Assembly (NCBI GenBank): GCA_902791085.1
Contig: CADAUN010000005.1
Location: 1-21,091, forward strand
Length of the DNA: 21,091 bases
Source: an uncultured Erysipelotrichaceae bacterium
GTDB taxonomy: Bacteria > Bacillota_I > Bacilli_A > RFN20 > CAG-826
Direction of reading: 5' to 3'
The position numbers and the translations under genes are program-made. Positions 8,215 through 14,996 of the stretch are shown here, piece after piece; position 1 is the first letter of the stretch; every line of letters begins with the position of its first letter. The notes under the pieces are model-generated. The model was not told where the DNA came from. It made no database searches and saw nothing but the letters and a program-made list of their open reading frames with translations.

Positions 8215-9501
8215 TTAGAGATCGCGCCGCAATCCTTTTGGATAATGGTTTTTCGCGATATTTTGGCTGACTTTCACGTAACCGAGGTTTTGATTGTCGT
8301 AACTCACGATATAGAATCCATCCGGTCGTTCTAAGGGGAATGTTTCTCCTTTAATATAGGCTTTGGTCTCTTCGTAAGAAATCGGAATCGAATAAGAAGA
8401 ATCAAGATAATGTGTTAAGTGGTGGTCAGGGATATAAATATTTCGCATTTCGAAGAGTTTGACTCCGTAACGAAGAATGTTCAAATGGCTGGTGTCGAAG
8501 TGCTGACTCATCGAATAGAATTTGGAACGCATCATTTCGTTCGAACGGTTTTCAAGCCCATATTGTTTAATGAATTGGGCATAACGCTCGTTTTTAATGA
8601 TTTCTTTTTTCGTTTTGATTAATTTGCCGGGTTTACGGAATAGGCCGATGAATTGTCCTTCTCCTTCAAAATGATTCGGATGGAGACGAACGGCTTCTGG
8701 CAAATCAATTCCCCGGACAAAGCTGGGGCTTTCTGGCAAAGCGATGAATTCGATTTCGGGATGCTTTTCTTTGAAAGATAAAAGAATGGCTTCGTCTTCT
8801 TCATAGGAGAAGGAACAAGTGCTATAAGCTAAAGTTCCGCCTTCTTTTAACATGTCATAAGCAAGTTCGAGCAATTCCGTTTGCCGTTTGGCACAAGATT
8901 TGACTTTTTCTGCGCGCCAATCGGCTTTGGCTTCGGCATTTTTCCGCATCATGGCACTCCCAGAGCATGGAGCGTCTAGCAAAATCTTATCGAAGGTATC
9001 ATGGAAATGAATGTGAGAAAAAACAAAATCATTCGATGCTACGATAATGTCGCCTCTTCCCATACGTTCCACGTTTTGCGACATGGCTTTGGCGCGGGGA
9101 TAAGAAATATCATTCGCGACGATGACGCCTTCATCTTCCATTAAGAAGCTAGCGCCGATGGATTTGCCTCCTGGAGCGGCACACATATCTAAGACAATAT
9201 CGTCTTTTTCGGGGTGCAAGAAATACGCCACCATCATGGCAGCGCCATCTTCAATCGAAAAAACGCCATCGTCATAAAGCAGATCTTTTCCTAATTCATA
9301 TTCGTCTTTGTCGTAAAAATAGGCATGCGGCACAAACGGATGAGGGCGAACGTGCGGATAGCGGCGAACGAATTCGTCGTCGCTCATCTTTTTCGGATTC
9401 ACCAAAACCGCATGCGTCGTTTTTCCGTGTTCGATAGCATCGAGCAGGGCATCTACCTCATTTTCGGGTAAATGAGTAAGTAAACTAGTGCGAAAATCCA
9501 T
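8215..9501 (-). CDS. rsmF: 16S rRNA m5C methyltransferase, RsmF/NOL1-Nop2-Sun family
   Basis: The enzyme methylates carbon 5 of a cytosine in rRNA using S-adenosylmethionine; RsmF acts on 16S rRNA C1407 in E. coli. The SAM-binding motif DMCAAPGGKS is at residues 105-114. Both catalytic cysteines are present: C169 in DAPCSGS (motif IV) and C219 in YSTCSFS (motif VI). The C-terminal part ends with KNHYPKGLRRDL, similar to the end of the RsmF-type pseudo-PUA region. The 428-residue length is close to E. coli RsmF. I start at ATG 9501 because the upstream extension in the same frame runs into pdp, has no ribosome binding site, and would bury the promoter. A minus-strand TATAAT ends seven bases before this ATG, so the transcript may have no leader. 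The exact rRNA position modified is inferred from family membership. Confidence 0.9.
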   Translation of the reverse strand: MDFRTSLLTHLPENEVDALLDAIEHGKTTHAVLVNPKKMSDDEFVRRYPHVRPHPFVPHAYFYDKDEYELGKDLLYDDGVFSIEDGAAMMVAYFLHPEKDDIVLDMCAAPGGKSIGASFLMEDEGVIVANDISYPRAKAMSQNVERMGRGDIIVASNDFVFSHIHFHDTFDKILLDAPCSGSAMMRKNAEAKADWRAEKVKSCAKRQTELLELAYDMLKEGGTLAYSTCSFSYEEDEAILLSFKEKHPEIEFIALPESPSFVRGIDLPEAVRLHPNHFEGEGQFIGLFRKPGKLIKTKKEIIKNERYAQFIKQYGLENRSNEMMRSKFYSMSQHFDTSHLNILRYGVKLFEMRNIYIPDHHLTHYLDSSYSIPISYEETKAYIKGETFPLERPDGFYIVSYDNQNLGYVKVSQNIAKNHYPKGLRRDL

Positions 9502-9507
9502 GGTCAC

Positions 9508-9515
9508 ATTATAAT
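9508..9515. promoter_or_regulatory. Palindromic -10 element shared by rsmF (-) and pdp (+)
   Basis: The octamer ATTATAAT reads TATAAT on the plus strand (9510-9515) and TATAAT on the minus strand (9513-9508). The two start codons lie 50 bases apart in opposite directions. No convincing -35 hexamer is seen for either side. The predicted plus-strand start gives pdp a leader of about 30 nt containing AGGGGG (9535-9540). The predicted minus-strand start falls at the A of the rsmF ATG. This looks like a symmetric bidirectional promoter. Confidence 0.55.
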
Positions 9516-9550
9516 AAAAATGCAAAGAAAAAAATAGGGGGTAATCCGCG

Positions 9551-10855
9551 ATGAGAATGGTCGATATCATAGAGAAAAAAGTAGAAGGAAAAGCGTTGAG
9601 CGATGAAGAAATCCGTTTTTTTATTGAGGGTTATACCAAAGGTACAATTCCTGATTATCAAGCTAGCGCTTGGGCTATGGCCGTGCTTTTTCAAGGCATG
9701 ACGCCGAAAGAAATCGCGACTTTAACCGATGCCATGGAACATTCGGGAGAAACCATTGATCTTTCCGCGATTGCCGGCATCAAGGTAGATAAGCATTCAA
9801 CCGGAGGCGTTGGAGACAAAACCTCATTGGCACTAGGGCCGTTAGTGGCAGCCTGTGGAGCGAAATTAGCGAAAATGTCTGGCCGCGGTTTAGGACACAC
9901 CGGTGGCACTTTGGACAAGATGGAATCCGTTCCCGGGACCAATGTCTTCTTATCTCCGGAGCAATTCATCGCACAAGTGAATCGCATTGGTATCGCGATT
10001 GTCGGACAAACCGCAGAAGTGGATCCGGCCGATAAGAAACTTTATGCGTTACGCGATGTCACTGGGACCGTGCAATCCATTCCTTTAATCGCGTCTTCCA
10101 TCATGTCGAAAAAACTCGCTTGCGGATCTAATACCATTTTGCTTGACGTTAAATTTGGCAATGGCGCATTTATGAAAACGATTGACGATGCCCGCGAATT
10201 AGCGAAAACCATGGTGCGTATTGGTGATGATTTGGGCCGCGATACTCGCGCCATTTTAACCGATATGAATGAACCGCTAGGATTTGCTGTCGGCAACGCG
10301 CTTGAAGTGAAAGAAGCCATCGCCACATTGCATGGAAATGGTCCTCGTGATTTTACAGAACTCGTCACGGAAGCGGGCGCCATCATGCTTTTGCAAGCCA
10401 AAATCGTAAAGGACTTAGAAACCGGACGGAAGAAAATCCAAACCGCCATCAAAGATGGTTCTGGTTTTGCCAAAATGTGTGAACTCTTTGCTGCTCAAGG
10501 AGGTGACATCTCTTATTTGCAACACCCGGAAAAATTCCCAGAAGCGGCTTATGTTTCTCCGATTTTGGCAGAGCGCCAAGGCTATGTCAAATCCATTGAT
10601 TCTTTAGAAATTGGCCTTTCTGCAATGCGTCTTGGTGCCGGACGTGCCACTATGCGTGATAAAATCGATATGTCTGCCGGCATTGTGCTAAAGCGGAAAG
10701 TCGGCGACTTTGTCGAAAAGGGACAACCTTTGGCATATGCCTATACCAACAAAGCCGATCACGAAGAGGTGCTTGCTCAAATTCGTGCCGCCTTTGCGCT
10801 GGACGACAAAGAAGTGAAAGTGGGCCCTGTAGTTCACGAAATGATTGCTTTATGA
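9551..10855 (+). CDS. pdp: Pyrimidine-nucleoside phosphorylase
   Basis: The enzyme splits uridine, thymidine or deoxyuridine with phosphate into the base and (deoxy)ribose 1-phosphate, the entry step of pyrimidine nucleoside salvage. The phosphate-binding region KHSTGGVGDKTS is at residues 81-92 and the glycosyltransferase signature GHTGGTLDKMESVPG at 115-129. The start MRMVDIIEKK matches the normal N-terminus of the family, and 434 residues is the usual length. AGGGGG at 9535-9540 is ten bases from the ATG. The gene leads an operon, with its stop overlapping the dtd start in ATGA. Strict thymidine phosphorylase (DeoA) cannot be excluded from sequence alone; the broad-specificity Gram-positive enzyme is the better guess. 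Confidence 0.93.
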   Translation: MRMVDIIEKKVEGKALSDEEIRFFIEGYTKGTIPDYQASAWAMAVLFQGMTPKEIATLTDAMEHSGETIDLSAIAGIKVDKHSTGGVGDKTSLALGPLVAACGAKLAKMSGRGLGHTGGTLDKMESVPGTNVFLSPEQFIAQVNRIGIAIVGQTAEVDPADKKLYALRDVTGTVQSIPLIASSIMSKKLACGSNTILLDVKFGNGAFMKTIDDARELAKTMVRIGDDLGRDTRAILTDMNEPLGFAVGNALEVKEAIATLHGNGPRDFTELVTEAGAIMLLQAKIVKDLETGRKKIQTAIKDGSGFAKMCELFAAQGGDISYLQHPEKFPEAAYVSPILAERQGYVKSIDSLEIGLSAMRLGAGRATMRDKIDMSAGIVLKRKVGDFVEKGQPLAYAYTNKADHEEVLAQIRAAFALDDKEVKVGPVVHEMIAL

Positions 10856-11316
10856 GAGTATTGATTCAAGAAGTTAAAAGTGCATCCGTTGCGGTAGAAA
10901 ACAAAACCATTGCCAAAATTGGGCGTGGAGTTTTGCTTTTCGTCGGATTTACCGAAGGAGATGACGAAATGACATTATGCAAAATGCGTGACAAGATTTT
11001 AAAATTGCGCATTTTCCCTGACGCAAATGGCAAGACTAACCTTTCACTAGATGCCGTTCAAGGCGAAGTGTTATCCGTCAGTCAATTCACACTTTATGGC
11101 GACGTCAAAGAGGGCAATCGTCCTTCGTTTGTGAATGCGATGAAGCCAGAAGAAGCGTCTCGCCTATATGCTTTTTGGGTGAATCTTTTGCGTGAAAAAG
11201 TGCCTTCTTTGCAAAGCGGGCGTTTTCAAGCCACGATGGAAGTCTCGTTGGTGAATGACGGCCCTTTCACCTTATGGTTAGATAGCCAAGAGCTGTTTTC
11301 GAGGAAAAAAGCATGA
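10852..11316 (+). CDS. dtd: D-aminoacyl-tRNA deacylase
   Basis: Dtd is a dimeric cytoplasmic proofreader that hydrolyses D-amino acids, and glycine mis-attached to tRNA(Ala), from charged tRNA. The catalytic SQFTLYGD motif is at residues 77-84, with T80 in the expected position. The Gly-cisPro motif region reads NDGPFT at 135-140, where the usual residue after GP is valine. The 154-residue length is slightly longer than the common 145. Its ATG overlaps the pdp stop by four bases and its stop overlaps the mnmA start by four, so translation is coupled. It shares the stretch with alaS, whose mischarging product Gly-tRNA(Ala) is a known Dtd substrate. Confidence 0.95.
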   Translation: MRVLIQEVKSASVAVENKTIAKIGRGVLLFVGFTEGDDEMTLCKMRDKILKLRIFPDANGKTNLSLDAVQGEVLSVSQFTLYGDVKEGNRPSFVNAMKPEEASRLYAFWVNLLREKVPSLQSGRFQATMEVSLVNDGPFTLWLDSQELFSRKKA

Positions 11317-12449
11317 GCACGAAAGTATTGCTTGGCCTTTCGGGCGGGGTTGACAGCGCCGTCGCCGCTTATCGTTTAAAAGAACAAGGCTACGAAGTCA
11401 CCGGTGCCTTCATGCGCAATTGGGACGCGATGGCCAATGGTGACTATTTGGGAAATCCCACCGTCAACGATTCCCAATGCCCTCAAGAAAAAGATTATGA
11501 CGATGCAAAAGCAGTGGCGGCTAAGCTTTCCATCCCTTTAATCCGTATTGATTACATCAAGGAATATTGGGACACGGTCTTTTCCTATTTCTTAAAAGAA
11601 TACGAAAAAGGTCGCACCCCCAATCCGGATGTCCTTTGCAATAAAAACATCAAATTCGGACCGTTCTTGGACTATGCCAAAAGCCATGGATTTGACGCCA
11701 TTGCGATGGGTCATTATGCCAAAAAGGTATTTTATGAAGGCCATTGGCATTTGGCAAAACCGCTTGATCACAACAAAGACCAAACTTATTTCCTTTGCGA
11801 ATTGTCGGAAGAACAAATCATCCCTTCCTTGTTTCCGATGTGCGATATTACCAAAGTCGAAGCACGGACGATTGCCTCCCGTTTAGGCCTAAACGAAGTG
11901 GCGAGTAAACATGGGTCTACTGGCATTTGCTTTATCGGAGAACGAAATTTCCGTTCCTTTTTACAAAATTATTTCCCTGCTCACGAAGGGAAAATCGTCG
12001 ATATTGACACGGGGAATGTCGTTGGCAAACACATTGGCGTTCTTTATTACACCATTGGTCAACGCAAAGGATTAGGAATCGGTGGCATTAAAGGGCAAGG
12101 CGATGGTGCCTATTTTATCTGTAAAAAAGACACCAAAAACAACATCCTCTATGTGACTCAAGGAGATCGCTCTGCTTGGCTTTATACTGATTCTTGCACC
12201 GTTGACAACGTCAATTGGGTTGGCCCTCGTCCAGAAAAAGAAATTGCCGTCATGACAAAATTCCGTTATCGCCAGCCGGATAATCCCTGCTTTTTGTGTT
12301 TTGAAGGGGACCATATTTGTCTCCGTTATGATCCGCCAGTGGAAGCGGTGACGCCGGGACAATTTGCAGTTTTCTATTCGTTAGATGGCGTTTTGCTTGG
12401 TGGTGGGGTGATTGATCATACTTATCGCCATGGAAAGCAACGCGATTAA
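11313..12449 (+). CDS. mnmA: tRNA-specific 2-thiouridylase MnmA
   Basis: MnmA adds sulfur to U34 in the wobble position of tRNA(Lys), tRNA(Glu) and tRNA(Gln). The N-terminal PP-loop SGGVDS is at residues 10-15 and activates the uridine with ATP. Two catalytic cysteines are visible: C109 in NPDVLCNKNIKF and C206 in STGICFIGERNF. The central and C-terminal beta-barrel domains follow, ending in GGGVIDHT, and 378 residues is the usual length. The sulfur-delivering cysteine desulfurase that often sits upstream in Bacilli is not here; dtd occupies that position instead. In B. subtilis mnmA (trmU) lies a few genes upstream of alaS, as it does in this window. Confidence 0.96.
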   Translation: MSTKVLLGLSGGVDSAVAAYRLKEQGYEVTGAFMRNWDAMANGDYLGNPTVNDSQCPQEKDYDDAKAVAAKLSIPLIRIDYIKEYWDTVFSYFLKEYEKGRTPNPDVLCNKNIKFGPFLDYAKSHGFDAIAMGHYAKKVFYEGHWHLAKPLDHNKDQTYFLCELSEEQIIPSLFPMCDITKVEARTIASRLGLNEVASKHGSTGICFIGERNFRSFLQNYFPAHEGKIVDIDTGNVVGKHIGVLYYTIGQRKGLGIGGIKGQGDGAYFICKKDTKNNILYVTQGDRSAWLYTDSCTVDNVNWVGPRPEKEIAVMTKFRYRQPDNPCFLCFEGDHICLRYDPPVEAVTPGQFAVFYSLDGVLLGGGVIDHTYRHGKQRD

Positions 12450-12466
12450 TTTTTTAGGAGAGACAA

Positions 12467-13807
12467 ATGGCCAAGAAAAAATCTTCTAAGAAATTTTCGG
12501 CGCAACGCCAAATGGAAAAACAAGTGAAAAAAGCGGCGAAGAAAAATCCCGTCGTATTTATCGTGGTCTTGCTCGTTGTGGTAATTGCTTTGGGAGTTGC
12601 CGGATATTTTCTCTATCGTCAATACGAAAACGAGACGGCACATTCTTCTTCCTCTTCTGAACCCGATTCTTCCGTGGTCACTTCATCAGAGGGTGACTTC
12701 ACTCCGATTTCCTTCCATTTTATCGAACAAGATGTTCCGAATTCGGGGGATGTCATTTTCGTGCAAGCCGGGGACAATGACATTTTGATTGATGGCGGGG
12801 CAAAACCCAGTGTCGCTCAAACGGTGATTCGTTATCTTGATGAAAATCATTTGGTTACGGATGGCAAATTAGAATATGTGGTCGCAACGCATGCTCACCA
12901 AGATCATCTCGCAGGATTATATGGAGTAGTGGACAAAAACGAGCCAAGCGGAAGAAATGGCCTTCTTTATCATTATGAAGTTGGCACCATCATTGATTTC
13001 TCTTACTATAACACCTCCTCTTTTTGCCATTTGAACGACTGGACTTCAGAGAGTGAAGAATTTATTGCCGCCCGCACAAACAAAGACGTGACCAGTGTTT
13101 ATGAATCTTATCTAAAAGCCAGAGAATATGCCGTTTCTAAAGGAGCGACTCATTATTTGGCAAAAGATCTTTCTCATAAAGGCAACAATTGGAAAACAAC
13201 GTTAGGAAAGGGTGTGGAAATGGAATTGCTTTATCAGTTCTTTTACGATCATACTCGCGAAGAGGTAAAAGCATTGGATCCTTCTTATTCTCCCAGTCGC
13301 TTTTCCGATCAAAACGATTGTTCCGTTTCGCTTCTTTTTTCCCAAGGATCGCATCATTTCTTATTGACCGGTGACAGTGAAGAATATGCCGAGGCATCTT
13401 TGGTCAAATTCAATCATTTGCCGAAATGCGATTTATTTAAAGCCGGTCATCATGGTTCTTATACGGCAAGCGGCGATGCTTTGTTAGACGAGATTGATCC
13501 GGATTTGATTGTTTGTTGCGCTTGCGCGGGCAATACTGAGTACGCGTCTAATTTGTCTCATACTTTCCCGGCGCAGGAAGCCATTGATCGTTTTGCCAAA
13601 CACACGGATCGCGTTTATGTGACAACGCTTGGCAATCCCGATGACCCTAGCGACAAAGTAACGCATTCGCCAATGAACGGCAATGTTGTTGTCCTTTATG
13701 ACGGCAAGGGAAAAGAAAACGTGACGTTTTCTCATAACGATCTTAAATTGAAAGACACCATTTGGTTCCAAAAGAATCGGAAGTGTCCTAGCGCATGGGC
13801 GGCTTAG
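12467..13807 (+). CDS. Membrane-anchored extracellular metallo-beta-lactamase-fold protein, ComEC hydrolase-like
   Basis: The 446-residue protein has a lysine-rich N-terminus, one transmembrane segment at about 28-50, a short serine-rich linker at about 59-75, and then an MBL domain. The positive-inside rule places the domain outside the cell. Metal motifs are intact: H142-A-H144-Q-D146-H147, D303 in LLTGDSEE, and H328-H329 in AGHHGS. The opening VIFVQAGDNDILIDGG and the HHGS motif place it with the standalone relatives of the ComEC C-terminal hydrolase domain. Such domains in ComEC are linked to degrading the non-transported DNA strand, so a nucleic acid or phosphodiester substrate is possible, but no substrate is shown. 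AGGAGAG precedes the ATG, 17 bases after mnmA. The gene is followed at three bases by a secreted RNase-like lipoprotein, which hints at a shared extracellular role. Confidence 0.82.
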   Translation: MAKKKSSKKFSAQRQMEKQVKKAAKKNPVVFIVVLLVVVIALGVAGYFLYRQYENETAHSSSSSEPDSSVVTSSEGDFTPISFHFIEQDVPNSGDVIFVQAGDNDILIDGGAKPSVAQTVIRYLDENHLVTDGKLEYVVATHAHQDHLAGLYGVVDKNEPSGRNGLLYHYEVGTIIDFSYYNTSSFCHLNDWTSESEEFIAARTNKDVTSVYESYLKAREYAVSKGATHYLAKDLSHKGNNWKTTLGKGVEMELLYQFFYDHTREEVKALDPSYSPSRFSDQNDCSVSLLFSQGSHHFLLTGDSEEYAEASLVKFNHLPKCDLFKAGHHGSYTASGDALLDEIDPDLIVCCACAGNTEYASNLSHTFPAQEAIDRFAKHTDRVYVTTLGNPDDPSDKVTHSPMNGNVVVLYDGKGKENVTFSHNDLKLKDTIWFQKNRKCPSAWAA

Positions 13808-13810
13808 GAA

Positions 13811-14749
13811 ATGAAAACGCATTCGCATCGACTTTTCTTTTTACTTCTAACGTCATGGCTTTTGTCCGCCTGCGTATGGTCTTTGCCACAATATGACTCT
13901 TACGAAGCCACATCTAAAAAATCATCGTCTTTTGATTCCCGCTCTTCTTCCGAAACGAGCTTGGTGCCTAGTTTTTCTGCCGAAGAAAAGCCATCTTCTT
14001 ATTCTTCTTCCGATTCTTCCTCTATTTCTAGCGATTCCTTTTCTAGCGTATCTTCTTCAAGCGCTGACTCTAAAGAAGGCATCGAACCTGTCTCTTATCG
14101 CGCGGTGGATAACCAAACTTGGCCGCAAGGAAAGAAAACCTATCGGGTAAAGCCGACGCGGGCAAATGGGGATTCCGTCACGGTTTATGATGTCCGTTAT
14201 TCAACAAAAGGATATCTCGCTTATCCGACGACTTTAACCATTCATAAAACGGATTATTGCCTCACTTATGAAACGGTGGCTTTGTATTATTTGGCATTCC
14301 GTACTTTCCCGCCGAACTATTTATCCATCAAAAATAAAACCCAAGTCAAGAAAAATACCGATCTCCGTTGTGTTTCTACCTATTATAAAGGCTCGAGCCA
14401 CACTTATGATTACACAAAGGCGTTAGGCACATTTCAAAATGAAATCAATGGAATCTATTACGAATTCGATATCGCTTTATCTTCTTCTTATTCTGGCAGC
14501 AATCGTGGGGCGGGACGCTTAGTCGTGGTAGAAGAAGGGCTTGCTTCCTATCAAGGCGATGGCCCCGTTTGCTTTTATACCAAAGACCATTATGCTGACT
14601 TTTGCGAATTTTATAATTTCGCCGGCGGTTGGAGCGAAGAATTTGCCGGGGTTTATAACAAATCCGGCTCCTATACGAATTCGCCAGAAGTTGACTTGCC
14701 ACGGCCCATTCCTACGACCATTACCCCGACTTACCTTTCCCTTTCTTAG
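13811..14749 (+). CDS. Lipoprotein with a barnase-type ribonuclease domain
   Basis: The N-terminus is a lipoprotein signal: MKTHSHR, a hydrophobic core, and lipobox LSAC with C21 as the lipidated residue. A serine-rich spacer occupies about residues 33-85. The C-terminal part resembles barnase/microbial RNase (N1/T1 superfamily). Barnase's DYLQTY-LPDNY stretch corresponds to YYLAFR-PPNYLSIK (K174 near barnase K27). The barnase READINY glutamate E73 corresponds to E218 in YYEFDI. R83 and R87 correspond to R232 and R236 in NRGAGR with the same spacing. The TTDHYQTF histidine H102 corresponds to H260 in TKDHYADF. An active, surface-held, guanine-preferring endoribonuclease is therefore likely. 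No barstar-like inhibitor gene is visible, which is acceptable if the protein is exported. It is the last gene of the pdp operon and has a weak ribosome binding site three bases after the previous stop. The domain call comes from motif comparison by eye. Confidence 0.75.
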   Translation: MKTHSHRLFFLLLTSWLLSACVWSLPQYDSYEATSKKSSSFDSRSSSETSLVPSFSAEEKPSSYSSSDSSSISSDSFSSVSSSSADSKEGIEPVSYRAVDNQTWPQGKKTYRVKPTRANGDSVTVYDVRYSTKGYLAYPTTLTIHKTDYCLTYETVALYYLAFRTFPPNYLSIKNKTQVKKNTDLRCVSTYYKGSSHTYDYTKALGTFQNEINGIYYEFDIALSSSYSGSNRGAGRLVVVEEGLASYQGDGPVCFYTKDHYADFCEFYNFAGGWSEEFAGVYNKSGSYTNSPEVDLPRPIPTTITPTYLSLS

Positions 14750-14761
14750 TCCCACGCGAAT

Positions 14762-14793
14762 TTGCTTCTTTTTTCTAAAAAGAGTCGTATAAT
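14762..14793 (+). promoter_or_regulatory. Promoter of the alaS T-box transcript
   Basis: TATAAT at 14788-14793 lies just before the first base of the T-box stem I (14801), which is the expected distance to a transcription start. The -35 side is weak: TTGCTT at 14762-14767 is 20 bases away, and TTCTTT at 14767-14772 is 15. No terminator separates it from the upstream RNase gene, so read-through from the pdp operon into the leader is possible. Confidence 0.5.
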
Positions 14794-14800
14794 CCTTTTT

Positions 14801-14983
14801 GCAGGATAAGTCTCTTCCTAGCGAGGGCCGCAGGATGGAAAAGCCCAAGAGACACGCCGCCTGCCATCGTTGTGAGCAATGTCACCGTGTTCCGCGTTAA
14901 GGAAAGAATCAAGTGCACCCGATGGTGAAGAAGGATGGTACCGCGCTTATAGCGTTCCTTCGCCAAGGTGTTTTTCTTTTTTT
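14801..14983 (+). promoter_or_regulatory. Alanine T-box leader (tRNA-sensing riboswitch) of alaS
   Basis: The T-box motif AAGGATGGTACCGCG is at 14931-14945. The antiterminator folds exactly as the family requires: AAGGA (14931-14935) with TCCTT (14956-14960), seven-base bulge TGGTACC (14936-14942), and GCGC (14943-14946) with GCGT (14952-14955). Stem I has GCAGG (14801-14805) paired with CCTGC (14860-14864), then GTCTCTT (14810-14816) with AAGAGAC (14847-14853). The internal loop between these helices contains GCC at 14856-14858, an alanine codon on the 3' side as expected for the specifier. CATCG (14865-14869) can pair with CGATG (14920-14924) to enclose the linker region. The competing terminator is CCTT (14957-14960) with AAGG (14965-14968), followed by a T-rich run to 14983. 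Uncharged tRNA(Ala) should promote read-through into alaS. Confidence 0.9.
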
Positions 14984-14996
14984 GGAGGACAAAAAC

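Noticed and set aside
9502..9570. Longer N-terminus for the rsmF product
   Set aside because: The extension overlaps pdp and the shared -10 element and has no ribosome binding site.
10042..10473. 143-codon minus-strand open frame
   Set aside because: Antisense to the conserved pdp sequence, with no start signal or recognisable product.
14749..14787. Possible terminator after the RNase lipoprotein gene (TTTTTT near AAAAAG)
   Set aside because: The potential stem is almost all A-T and is not followed by a T run, so I do not call it.
14913..14996. In-frame upstream extension of alaS by 28 codons
   Set aside because: This segment is the T-box antiterminator and terminator region. The ATG at 14997 has GGAGG at proper distance and gives the standard AlaRS N-terminus.
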